This document shows positions 24,829 to 36,700 of a stretch of DNA of 64,000 bases, in pieces (within the stretch, counting starts at the first letter, position 1; every line of letters starts with the position of its first letter). The position numbers and the translations under genes are program-made. The notes beneath the pieces are model-generated. The model was not told where the DNA came from. It was given only the letters and a program-made list of their open reading frames with translations, and did not search any database. The stretch is from contig NW_025062285.1 of assembly GCF_000002995.4 (NCBI RefSeq), forward strand, positions 62,001 to 126,000, given 5' to 3'. The stretch comes from Brugia malayi. Its lineage: Eukaryota > Nematoda > Chromadorea > Rhabditida > Onchocercidae.

Positions 24829-24917
24829 TTATTGACTTTTGCATTATAAATTATTGACCTTTGTAATATAAGTTATTGACCTTTATGATATAAAGTTATT
24901 GACCTTTATGATATATT
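24829..24917. repeat. 22-23 bp tandem repeat, four diverged copies
   Basis: Units start at 24829, 24851, 24873 and 24896, each beginning TTATTGAC and followed by CTTTATGATATAA or a variant. Confidence 0.8.
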
Positions 24918-27356
24918 TATACAAATCGTTCCAGTTATAATATAAAATGTGTGTATGTGTCTATTGGCATGTAAAATAGTTCAACGAAGGTCATTATTCA
25001 TTCAGGTGACATTTTATACATTAATGACTGCAATCTTCCACCTGATGTATCAGCCGTCAATTTATTACTGAATTTGTTAAATTGTTCAATTTTCTCTTAT
25101 TTAATGATGTCCCTGTGACCAATAATAATCTCTTTCCGAACTTACTGAACTTCTAAGATCAATGAATTCCGGATTCATTAAACTCGTAAGATCAATTATT
25201 TCTTCCCTTTTTCCTTTCTTTTCCTTATATAAATAATAACTGTTATCATTTCTCTCTCTTCTCTTTCTCTGTTCATTAATTGAATTAAAGGTAACTTCTT
25301 TTACTAAAATTATTACAAATAAGTATTATTATTTTAATAAAAAACAAAAATAATTCTAAAAAATGAAAATCAGTTCTTTTCTGAAAAAAAAAAGTTAGTT
25401 AATTGGAAATGAAAAATAATAGTTTTCATTTATATATTGTTTTACAAATTAAACATAACAAATTTGCCATCTAATCAGCTAGTTCTTTAATGTAAATAAC
25501 TTTTATTTTTCCTTTTTTGTTACAATATATAAATAAGATAAAGAAAGGGAGGGAGGGAGAGAGAGAGAAAGGGAGAGAGACAGAGAAATAAGGAAAAGAG
25601 AAAAAGGTAAGAAGAAGGAGCTAATTTGACCAAAGTAATTAAACATAAATAATTAAGGCAAAATTGTATAGCAAAATGTTTATCAGTGTCGATCAAAACA
25701 TTTATAAAATATTCATATATGACATTCGTGCAAACTGTAGGGAAAGAATCTATTATTATCATTGATAATAAAATTTGACCGAAAAAAAAAGCGATAGCAT
25801 AAAGAGGACGGATTACGTATAATTATTAATAATATCTCTTAATGCCTTTCCAGTTTCAACGTTTATTTTAATTATTCAGAAATCAAACTTTTTAAATATT
25901 CATATATTTGATTTAATTTAAAATATTAGTTGAAATTTGAAATTTCTACATATGTTTCCAATTTTTCTTATAGATATATTTTAGGAGAAAAGGAGAAAAA
26001 AATTTTTTTTTCCTTTTCAAAAATTCGACAGAAGCGGAAAGAAGAATGAATGAAAAGAACAACAGCAGCACTTGCTATTCTTTTTAACTCATTTAGCAAA
26101 ATATTTTCATTGAGCTTTCAAATTTTAGATAATATAACAAAAAAAAAAAAAAAAAAAAAAAAAAGATTCATTAAAGGAAAAGTGAGGAAAGAAAGATTAA
26201 TTTTAAACGAAAAAAAAAAAAAATGAATAGAAAGGAAAAGCTTTTCTCAAATTTTTATTCTTTTTTGATCTTCTAAATACATCGTACAGTACAATTGTAT
26301 GTTTTATTTTAGATTATTTAAAAATAATTTCATTTAATAAAATAATTTTAATTAACACGTAAGAATATCTATGTGAATTACGTAAACGTTTAACGTGATA
26401 AATATATTTTATAGCATTGTTGCACTTAATTTTTTTTACAATTAGTATATTTAATATAATTTTATATTTGTATGATATAATCTCTTATACGTTACATGAG
26501 ATGAAACATAATTAATTATATTTATGGTATGTATAATTCATTCATTCAAAAAAAAAAACGAAAAGTCGGTTTAAACCATATATAATTTGATCTATACCAA
26601 AACTATTAACTTTGTTTATTTGAAAATTCTCGACTTTTTTTCCTTCTTCACGTTTTAATTTCATTTAACTTTTTCCTTTTCCATTTTCTGAAAACGTATT
26701 TAACTTTTAAATTTCGTCAAAAAAGAAACATTGTTCTAAACATTGTAATTTTTTAAAAGAAAGAAGGAAAGAGAAAGAATTCATTCTTTTTAAAAAAAAA
26801 CTAAACCGATTCTACAATTTATTAATTTCGTAATAATTTATTGCAAAAATTTCTTTGTCTTCTATAAAGTCGTTTTGTCAATCGTGACTTTAAACTTTTA
26901 AAAGTTTGAATTTTTTCTAAAAAAAAAGTTAATTAAAAATAGCTGAAAGAAATAGAATAGGTTTTTTTGAAAAGAGAGACGATAAGATAAAATGAAATAA
27001 AGTTCATATTATTTGGCTGTTGTCATTTTCAGATGAACGATAGCTATTTATAGTTGTTCCAATATTGAAATAGGAATTAATTTCATTTTTTTTCCTTTAA
27101 AAAAAGAGAAAAAAAAAAAAAACTAATATAGGCGCTAAATGATTCATTTTTGGGAAGGTTTAAGATAGGAAACAATTGATAAGTTCCATTCTTTACTTTT
27201 ATATACTTAAACATTTGGTACTTTTATTTTAGACTAAATGAATTAAGCGAAGAGAGAAAGAGTTTAAAATAAAAAATCAATCGATGTTTCTTTTTACTTT
27301 TTAAATTTTTTTGCTATAAACTATTAAAATTACAATTATTGTATATGAAAGTTTCT
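24918..27356. other. Gene-poor AT-rich spacer
   Basis: No gene was recognised. It contains a GGGA/GA tract at about 25545-25600, a long poly(A) run at about 26141-26164 and many shorter homopolymers. Confidence 0.5.
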
Positions 27357-27713
27357 TCATCATTCATTCATTCATTCTTCCATTCATTCATTCATTCTTC
27401 CATTCATTCATTCATCCTTCCATTCATTCATTCTTCCATTCATTCATTCATTCTTCCATTCATTCATTCTTCCATTCATTCATTCATTCTTCCATTCATT
27501 CATTCATTCTTCCATTCATTCATTCATTCTTCCATTCATTCATTCTTCCATTCATTCATTCATCCTTCCATTCATTCATTCTTCCATTCATTCATTCATT
27601 CTTCCATTCATTCATTCATTCTTCCATTCATTCATTCATTCTTCCATTCATTCATTCATTCTTCCATTCATTCATTCATTCTTCCATTCATTCATTCTTT
27701 CATTCATTCATTC
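27357..27713. repeat. ATTC-type minisatellite
   Basis: This is a long array of TTCATTCATTCA blocks punctuated by TTCTTCCA, giving 16- and 20-bp higher-order units. The 126-codon plus-strand frame across it (SFIHSFIH... repeats) is an artefact of the array. Confidence 0.95.
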
Positions 27714-28016
27714 GATTAGTCAAGAAGACTTTATCCCACTTAACTAACCACCATTGAACAATTTAAGCAATCCTTTCACTTTCTCTTCGGCATTTTTCAT
27801 ACGAAAATCTGTTTGCCATATGGTAGCAAAATGAGAAGAGTTAAACCCCAGACGGTTTTATCCCATTCTCTCTCTTTTTACCCTACCCATCTCCCAGTTA
27901 CCCGCCCTCCCCGCCTATCTCATTTCATCTTGAAATTCATAAATATTTTGCCTCTTTTTTTTCTTTATTGCTACAGATGTGAAATCAATGTTTTTATGCT
28001 CAGTCAATAGCCCTTA

Positions 28017-28374
28017 GACACAGACAGACACATACAGGCGCTCATACAGATAGATATGTGCGCCACATACAAACACATACACACATACATACACATACAC
28101 ACATACACACATACATACACATACACACATACAAACACATACACACATACACACATACATACACATACACACATACACACATACATACACATACACACAT
28201 ACACACATACATACACATACACACATACAAACACATACACACATACACACATACATACACATACACACATACACACATACATACACATACACACATACAA
28301 ACACATACACACATACATACACATACACACATACAAACACATACACACATACACACATACACACATACACACAT
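28017..28374. repeat. ACACATACATAC-type minisatellite
   Basis: This is an array of ACACATAC, ATACATAC and ACAAACAC blocks with higher-order periodicity. Both strands are open in several frames (THIHTYIH and CVCMYVCM repeats), which explains five overlapping long frames. None is a gene. Confidence 0.95.
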
Positions 28375-29945
28375 TTCATACTTAAATTTTTCTATAACAA
28401 AATATTTATGGGATAAATGAAAATATTTATTTACTTACCGTTTGTAAGATAAAATATATTTTTTAACTGAAGTTTAAATTTAAAATACACAGTTTCAATT
28501 CCTTGGTTGTTTAATAATAATATTATTACAATTAATATTTCATTCTCGCTTTTATTGTTTATTTCTTACTCATCTCTTTTTATTTGTTATGATATTACAA
28601 TCACAATAACTGTTAATTATTTGATAATTATAATTATTTTTTGGTTTAATATATTTGGATGATTTTCCCTTTTTTTTTTTTTTTTTTTTGTTTCCTTTTT
28701 ACTTTATATTTTCTCCGTTTACCCAACAAAATCAATTTTATAGTTTCACATTTATCTTCTACGTCTTATTTTTTTTTCCGAAAATGAAATTTCCTTTTTC
28801 CCTTCCAAACACATACTTTCATCATTTACATTTACATTTACGTTTCCACGTACCACACGTTTTATACGCTATAAATTTTCATTTTAATCCATAACAGATT
28901 AATGAAATATAATTTGCGCCTTCCTTTAATATGTCTTTCTCTTTTCTTTTGTATTCATACTTGTACTTTTCTTTGCTATTTCATATTCAGTTTTTTTCTC
29001 CATTCCGTTAATGTGATTATCAGCCTTTTCCGGATCACCTTTATTCATACCTAAGCATTAAATATTAACGGAATGACAATTGTCACTAGTTGTCACCTCA
29101 TTGATGCATTAAGTTATAATCCTTTCGTATAATTTCATTTATTTACTAATTTCTTTTTTTCCATTCATTCATCTCACTTCTTCATTTTTGTTTTTCTATA
29201 TTTTACAGAATTTTCATCTGTCTCATTTCTTTTATACATGAAATTAAATTATAATTAATAATGAATAAAATAATTTTGTTTTTCGCTTTTTTTTTTTGCT
29301 TTTTGAAATTTATTTTACATTTGTTAAATAATTGTAGAGAAAAAAAAAACGATGACACATATTTATTATCATTGTTAGCATCACATCAAAGATCAAAACT
29401 TTCTTTTCTTTACTACTTTTCCCTACTTCATTTTCTTTCTCATTTCCAAAAACAAAAAAAAAAAAATTAAATATATTTTTGTATTATGCTGTTTGCATTT
29501 CAATAATACTTTCAATCTTTTTTTTTGTCTGACTTCATTTTCCCATCAAATTTCTTGGAAATATCTCTCTTGCATGCTTATTTATATGTTAGTGAAATGA
29601 TATTCCTCTACTCTCTGATTGCTCATTTCAAAAATTGCCATTTAAATTGCAATTAATTGAAGTGCAAGCAATATTTATGTTATCAAAATAACAGTTGGTA
29701 AGTCTAAAAAATCGTTTCAGTACATAAAATATGATAGTCTTTGCAAATGTGTATAAATTATACTTACAAAATTGTCGAAATAAAATTTATCCAACAGTTT
29801 TAATATTATAATAACTGTCCAAGTTGCATGCATGCATGCAATTTATTGCTATCATTTATGATGGTATTGAACTTGTAACTTAGCATTAGTGCATTATGAA
29901 TGAAATAAGTTTAATATTTATTGAGTGATATACTTTTTGGCAAAT

Positions 29946-30242
29946 TTAGAGTATTCTATTAAAAAAAAAAAAAATGAAAAGAAAGGTATTGATGTCATCA
30001 ATATCTTTCTTCACCATATCCAATTTTTCGAAAATTTTTGATGCAATATCTTGAATGATACGTAATACAACTCGGACGTGTAATATATTTATATGACAAG
30101 TAAATATATTTGATGTAAATGTATTACATCTACTGTTATTAAAAAATGATTTTTGCCGTATCAGAAAAATTCTTCGTTTATGTTTAAAGGTGTCAATGCT
30201 TAATCTTTTCTCTTTTTCATTTTTGAAATAATAAGTTTTCAT
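29946..30242 (-). other. 98-codon ORF of unknown status
   Basis: This is one of the longest non-repeat frames in the spacer. The central part (VVLRIIQDIASKIFEKLDMV, then KKDIDDIN) has a plausible amphipathic, coding-like composition, but both ends are low-complexity and the C-terminus runs into poly(T)-encoded Phe. No family was recognised. It could be a real small gene, an exon or chance. Confidence 0.2.
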
Positions 30243-30879
30243 TGAAACTGCACTTCTTTTATTTTAAAAGATAATTTAACACAAAACTAATTCACATAGC
30301 AATAAACTTCATAATAATTCATAACAAAATACAAATTCAGGGATGAGAAAAAAGAAGGGAAATAAATAAATAAAGGAATAAATAGACGTCAAATTTTACA
30401 TTATATTCTTTTCAGTTTTTAAATGAGTTTTATTTTTTGCACAATATTTAAGAACTTTAAAAATAAAACTGGAAAAAAATTTTTCGTGCATTTTGAATTT
30501 ATATATATAAACGATATATAAAAAACTATGAATAATCTTATTTGCCTTTTAAATACAACAAAAGAAAAAAGAAATTTATACTTTTGATAAAATCACTTTT
30601 TTCTTTTTCTAAAATTACATTTCATCATTTTAGCGTTCAATAATGAAAAGAAAAGAATGAAAATGAAGGAATTGTGTGATAATTGTTTCAAGCAAACTCT
30701 AAATCAAATCAAACATCATTTTTGTCTTCATTCTTTCTCCTTTTCATTTCTTCTATTTTTTGAAAAAGACAATGATATGATGGAATGATAAGATTACAGC
30801 TAAAACTTCCAAAAGCTTGTAATAACTGATAACCCAGAAGAATGCACTTTTAAGAAAAAATGATCAGAAACTAACACCA

Positions 30880-31070
30880 TCTATGACTTCTGTGGATCGT
30901 CGCCATCATCATCAATCAGTTCCTTTTCTCTGACTGAGCACTCACTATACACAGTGGGAACACACCACATGTCGTTTTGTTGGGAACAGTGATGTACTTT
31001 CTCATAGATATGACTATATTGGATCTCAGATTATGACTCCGGATGGATTAGACAGTTAGACAGTCAACAA
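30880..31070. other. GC-richer island open on both strands; possible exon or regulatory element
   Basis: In otherwise very AT-rich DNA, this stretch stays open for about 40-50 codons on both strands. The minus frame ends ...ELIDDDGDDPQKS and contains SQQNDMWCVPTVYSECSVR. The plus frame contains TQWEHTTCRFVGNSDVL and ends in TAG. It lies about 2.8 kb upstream of dyb-1, so an alternative 5' exon, promoter or enhancer is possible. I cannot choose between these. Confidence 0.3.
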
Positions 31071-31192
31071 AGAAATATCTCATGCAGTTTTGGTTATCAA
31101 TCGATTGCTTTTTATATAATATAATTGAGCTAAATGTTTTTTGAAATGAAATAAATGAATGCTAACAATGTAAACAGACTGATAATTGTGAC

Positions 31193-31471
31193 TTGTTGAA
31201 CTTGAATGATTCGTTAAAGGGACTTAGTCTAATAGCTTGTTGAACTTGAATGATTCGTTAAAGGGACTTAGTCTAATAGCTTGTTGAACTTGAATGATTC
31301 GTTAAAGGGACTTAGTCTAATAGCTTGTTGAACTTGAATGATTCGTTAAAGGGACTTAGTCTAATAGCTTGTTGAACTTGAATGATTCGTTAAAGGGACT
31401 TAGTCTAATAGCTTGTTGAACTTGAATGATTCGTTAAAGGGACTTAGTCTAATAGCTTGTTGAACTTGAAT
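31193..31471. repeat. 44-bp tandem repeat, six full copies plus a partial
   Basis: Full units start at 31193, 31237, 31281, 31325, 31369 and 31413, and a 15-bp partial starts at 31457. Each reads TTGTTGAACTTGAATGATTC, then GTTAAAGGGACTTAGTCTAATAGC. I see no difference between copies, which implies recent expansion or strong homogenisation. The unit length is not a multiple of three, so it is not a coding repeat. There are no spacers, so it is not a CRISPR array. Confidence 0.97.
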
Positions 31472-33793
31472 AGAACGATTAGTAGTAAATGTAAGTTACA
31501 TAGACAATAAAAGATACTTAAAGATGTTTAAGCAATTTTAAACGAATTTCATATAAAACTAATTACTAATTAGCATGAAATGTGCTTGTAATTACTCAGC
31601 GATTCTTATTCGTTTTACTTGTAATTGTTATTATTGAATAAATTAATGCTTTGCACTATGAAAAGTTGAAATCCTTAAGTGAAAAATGCACTTTTTTTTT
31701 CTTTTATTTCGTTGAAAATTCTAAAAGTACACATATGAAATTGTTACATAGTTCAGTTCTTTTACAGAATTGTAATTTCTCATTTTTCAGAAATAAAAAT
31801 ATTTTCCGAAAATCAACAAATAGTTTTTTTTTTTTTCTTTTTTTTTTAAGGAAAGAATAAAGGACAAAATAATTTCGTCATTTTAAGCGTATTCTCCCAT
31901 ATTTTTCTTTCGTTTTTCTTTTTTTCATTTAGTATAATTTTAGCAACTTAAAGTAAGCAATAAGAATTTAGATATAATAAAATTAAATAAACATTTCTGC
32001 TACTAAAAAAACAACACAGTGCATCGAAAAATATTCCTCAACTCCGAGTATTTTCAATATTCCCCAGTCTTTGTTATTGTTGGAATAAAATTGTTTAAGC
32101 AGATAAGCTATAACTATTTATTTGCAAACAATTACTCAGACAATAAATTTACATTTTGAAAAGTTGAAAGTTTCATCTGTATTTTAAGTAATTGTTTAAT
32201 TAAAAAAGAAACTAACAAGAGTCATTTTCTCTTACAAACTAAGCAAACACACTGAAACAATAGCAAATTGAGTGTGAACCGGTGATGGAAATTCTATCTA
32301 AATTACTAGTTTACTTAATTACTTCCTTTCTTACTTACTTATTACTTATACCTTTTTTTCCTTTTTTGCCATTCTTCTTTTTATTGTTAAAAGTTTCTGC
32401 ATTTAGAAATGCAAACATTCTTAGTGCTTTTTTAAATACTTTCGAGGTCAACTTTTCTTGACCTATTCCAATTGATATGTCTCATATTCTATAATATGTA
32501 TGATTCCGGAAAAATGTTAAGAATCATTTTCTGTAAACGTATGTGATTCCGGAAAGAGACTGTTCTTTGTCCATCTGTTCAGAATGTTATTGACTTTTGA
32601 TAATATATAAATTTATTGGTACGTTCAAAATTTAGTCCATATTATAGACATCCATTATTTCAGGGTTTAAATAAGTTGTTTTATAAATGTCCGAATTTAA
32701 AAAATTTCAATTTTAGTAATTTGTAACAAAATTAGATTTATTTTATTTCAGCTTTTCGTTTTTCTGTTAGTATTCAATTTATCAAATGAGAAATGAAGAA
32801 GATTCATCTGAAATTTGAAATAAAATTGAGCGAAATTCTTCTCAAATTTTTACAATCAGTCGAAAATTCGCGAAAAAAAAATGAAAAATTTAATTTTATT
32901 TATTCATATCAATTAATCACAGAAGAATGTAATTTATCTGTCTAAAAAATTTTGCTAATTTTTCTTCTTTTGTCATTTTTTTTTCTTGAAGAATTTAATT
33001 TAAAAAAAATTTGCACACCTTTCTTGATGCATATATGATTTCGATATGTTTACACAAACATTTTATTCTGTCGCTGTAAACGAATACAATGAGAATTATA
33101 TTGAGATTAATTTGTTGTTAATGCATTAATTCAATCAATTAAAAATAATTTAGCCTGAAATGCAAATTATTCATTTGTTCTATTTCATTTCTTCTTTCTT
33201 CAATTCTTTTTAATTTTTCCATCTTTTAGAAAGAAAACGAGAATTTTTTACTGTTTTAGTTCTTTTAATTTTATGTATTCAAAAATTTTTAAATTATTAT
33301 CTGATATTATTGTGTGTATTCCAAAATTTTCATTTGCTAATTAATCACTGTTTTTTCTTCCTTTTTATTGGAAATTTTGAGGATCGATGAAGATATCATT
33401 TACTATTAAAGCATTTTCCCTATCAATCAATAATTATTTAAGTTCTTATTTCAGTCTTTTCGTCTCACAACAATGAGACAATTTCCGAATACAAATTTGT
33501 GATTTGTTTGCTTTACCTCTCATTTGACATATGTCGTGTAAAAGTATTTTATATTTAATTTAAATTACAGATTTTAACTCAAAAATAATTTCAACCAAAA
33601 AAAAAGAAAAAAATGGTTGGATTATTAAGGAAAAAATTTATTTCTATAATGTGAAATATACGTGAAAATATTACAACGTATGTATTATGTAAATGGATGA
33701 TAAATGTGATATGATGATGGATTACAATAAAAGAAATTACGTAAAAAATGAAATGAATGTGAACACCTGAAAATATATAAACGAATTAATAAT
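31472..33793. other. Upstream flank of dyb-1
   Basis: AT-rich sequence between the 44-bp array and the dystrobrevin ATG. The motif GATTCCGGAAA occurs twice near 32500-32555. No promoter element or gene can be fixed. Nematode genes are often trans-spliced close to the ATG, but no distinctive acceptor was fixed. Confidence 0.45.
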
Positions 33794-36700
33794 ATGGATG
33801 CATCAACAGCTAACGATGCAATTGTTATCGAATTGCAAATGTTAATCGATGAAATGCGTTAGTTTTCATAATTTAATTTTATATTTACATTAAAGTAACG
33901 TTACACGTGGAATATTTACAACTGTACTTTTTAAAAAATAAGGATAAAAAAGGAACTGAATATAAAGCGATGGTAATAAGATAAAATCGATTCATGCAAC
34001 AAGAAGATATGTGAAGACAATATCTTCTAAACTGTAACAAATTAAATCATTTAATCTAATTATTTAACATTTCAAAAATTGTAGCAATATGCATAGAGTA
34101 GTATTTTAATTTTGATACAACCAAGATGGTTTTTTTATATAAAATAAAGACATTAAAACAATTAATTAATTTTCCTAATTACTTATTTCAATGTTTAATA
34201 CCATATATTTGAATAAAGTTTGAGGAATAAATATCGTTATAACATTAATTCATTTGAAAGAATGCTGTCACATTTTTTTTTTGGTAACCAAAACTTATTT
34301 TTGTTTAAAGTAATTATATAGTGAACTTATTGAGAACTGATGCGATAATAATGTTAATTGATTTTAGGATTGCAAGATTTCGATTCGATCCGTTTTGCAA
34401 CGTACAGATGTGCATGCAAATTACGTTTTATCCAAAAAAAGACTAATGGTATGTTTTGCTGATAAGATTAAGTGTAATAGTTGTTACTTTCGGTGTAATC
34501 CTTTAGTTTTATTTTGTTATAAATCCATTATTTAATTCAATCGAAATCATTTTGCTAGATAGATAGATAAAAGAAAGAAGGTAATTCATTGTATTGAATG
34601 TGATTGCTGTGTTGCTAACATTCGAGAAAAACTTAGAATTTTTTCCCCATGTTAATGATTTATTAAACACAATTTGTGTTTATACATTTCTTTTAGGCAA
34701 ACTTAAGTGTCATAAATTCTATTTAATGCTACTAGTATTTTAATTTGAAATTTTGATTAAAAACCTATAGAATAGAATAGAGTAGCATATCCAAATATCC
34801 TTTTTCAATGATGATATCTTAGGCTAAGTTCAATATTTTTCTGTTACTAATTCGACTTATTAGGATGATTTGTTTTATAAACTTTTTAGTTGTCCAAATC
34901 ATTACTTACTCAGCGAAATGTAAAATTTCCTATTCTTTCACCTCCTTTCTCTCTCTCCCCTTTTTTCTTTCATTTTTCATTTTTTAATTTGTTTAAAATA
35001 TCTTTTGTTTCTTTTTGCAGTACACCTGGTGGATATATGGAATATGATTGAATCATTCCGCGAAAATGGTTTAAATGCTCTTCCAATTACTTCACAGGTT
35101 ATTACTTTCAACTATTCTATCGTGATGAGATGACATTGTTATTGCTAAACATATGATTTGCTCAGTTCCTTACTTAAAGTTTTGATTTTTAAGTCAGTAA
35201 AGTTAACAATCAAAAAAGAAAAAAAGTGAATAAATTAAATTGCATAGGATGAAAAAGAAAAAAGGATAGAAAGGAACGATTATTTTCTGTTATACATTCT
35301 GTCATTCTTGTGCTGCCCATCAGCTACTGGAATTTGAGCTTTAAAGTTATTAATTATATAAACCTCAAAATTAGTGAAATATTTATTGTGGCAGAGAATA
35401 TCCATCATTTTATATTTTAGCTTGCTAATTTCACTACTATTTATGCAAAGATCAGAAGTTGATAAGGCATTTTTAACAGACAAAGGAATTAAGAAAACCT
35501 TGAAATATTTTTGATTTTACTTATTTTGAAACATTTTCGAATTTGAGCACAAATTAAGTTTAAGTCAAAGTTACTGTTAGTAATGATGAAATTTTTTTTG
35601 AACATAACATTTTGCATTTATTTTTTTCTTTCAATCCTTTGACAAATTATAACTTATCAATTGCCATTTACTTACTTGCTTACAGGTGAAGATCTCTAGA
35701 TTGGAATTATTGCTTGCAACAATTTTTCATAATTTAAATAAGCGTTTACCCAGTGCGCAACATATTGATACCGATAAATCCATCTCACTTTTGCTTAGCT
35801 TCCTCGTCGGTGCGTATGACAGGTTGTATTTGTTAATGATGATGACAGCATAATAATAAAAGAAAATGCCTATTGTGAGTTGGATTTACAAAAAATTCTT
35901 CGCCTCATTTATCCTCCACTAATTACTGTATCCCTAAATTTTTGGCTAATTATTTTGGATCATTGCATTAATTCGCATTCAAAAAGAAAAAAGAAAGTAT
36001 TCCTTTACTTTACTAATAATTTCAAAAGAAATTTAACTTGTTGAAACATAGTTGGAACATTTTGAAATATTCGTTTTATATGCTATACAACGAATTATAT
36101 TTTAGGCAACATACTGGTCGTTTAACAGTTTTTGCTATCAAAATAGCTCTTGCTACATTATGTGCCGGTAAATTAATGGATAAATTACGATGTAAGGAAG
36201 AATTATCTTTTCCATTTTTCAAAAAAAAAAGTTTAATTTTTGGTTCATTGCTTTTCAGTTTGTTCACCAAAAAGTTTCATATTTTATTTGTTTCAATTTT
36301 TGAGAAATTTCTTATTTGCTTTTTTATTGTCGTAGTATTGGTAGATTATCTCAAACATCTATAAGTAAGATAGAAAAATAATTACGAAGAGATTGGTGAG
36401 TACTTTTACAGACTCGCGAAAAGCAATTGTTAAGAATTTGTTAATTTCTTAGGAAATTTAATTGAAAAAAGTGGAAACTAAGCTTTCGAAAAATTCCAGT
36501 CACGATTACTTTTTATGCTGACTTACGAATTTAAAGTAAGACTTACTTTGGGTTATAACTCTCAAGTTATTCATAATTTTAAGACCACAAAAAAAGGACT
36601 AGCAAAAATTAGTAGAATTCAAATTTCTGCTTAAAAAAGGAATGTTATTTCTTAATTTCTAATTTTGCTTTCATCAGCTCTTGTAGAATAATTAATTTTT

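Larger units (their letters stand above)
28375..31192. other. Gene-poor spacer with one GC-richer island
   Basis: Mostly poly(T)/poly(A)-rich sequence. A TGCATGCA run lies at 29823-29842. A minus-strand frame of 98 codons is at 29946-30242. A distinctly less AT-rich island lies at about 30880-31070 and is reported separately. Confidence 0.45.

Noticed and set aside
27339..27719. 126-codon frame of FIHS repeats
   Set aside because: Entirely the ATTC minisatellite. There is no non-repeat coding sequence on either side.
28004..28420. Five overlapping long frames of THIH and CVCM repeats on both strands
   Set aside because: Simple consequence of a CA/TACA repeat lacking stop codons.
31193..31471. 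CRISPR-like array
   Set aside because: The 44-bp units are directly adjacent with no unique spacers, and the host is a eukaryote.
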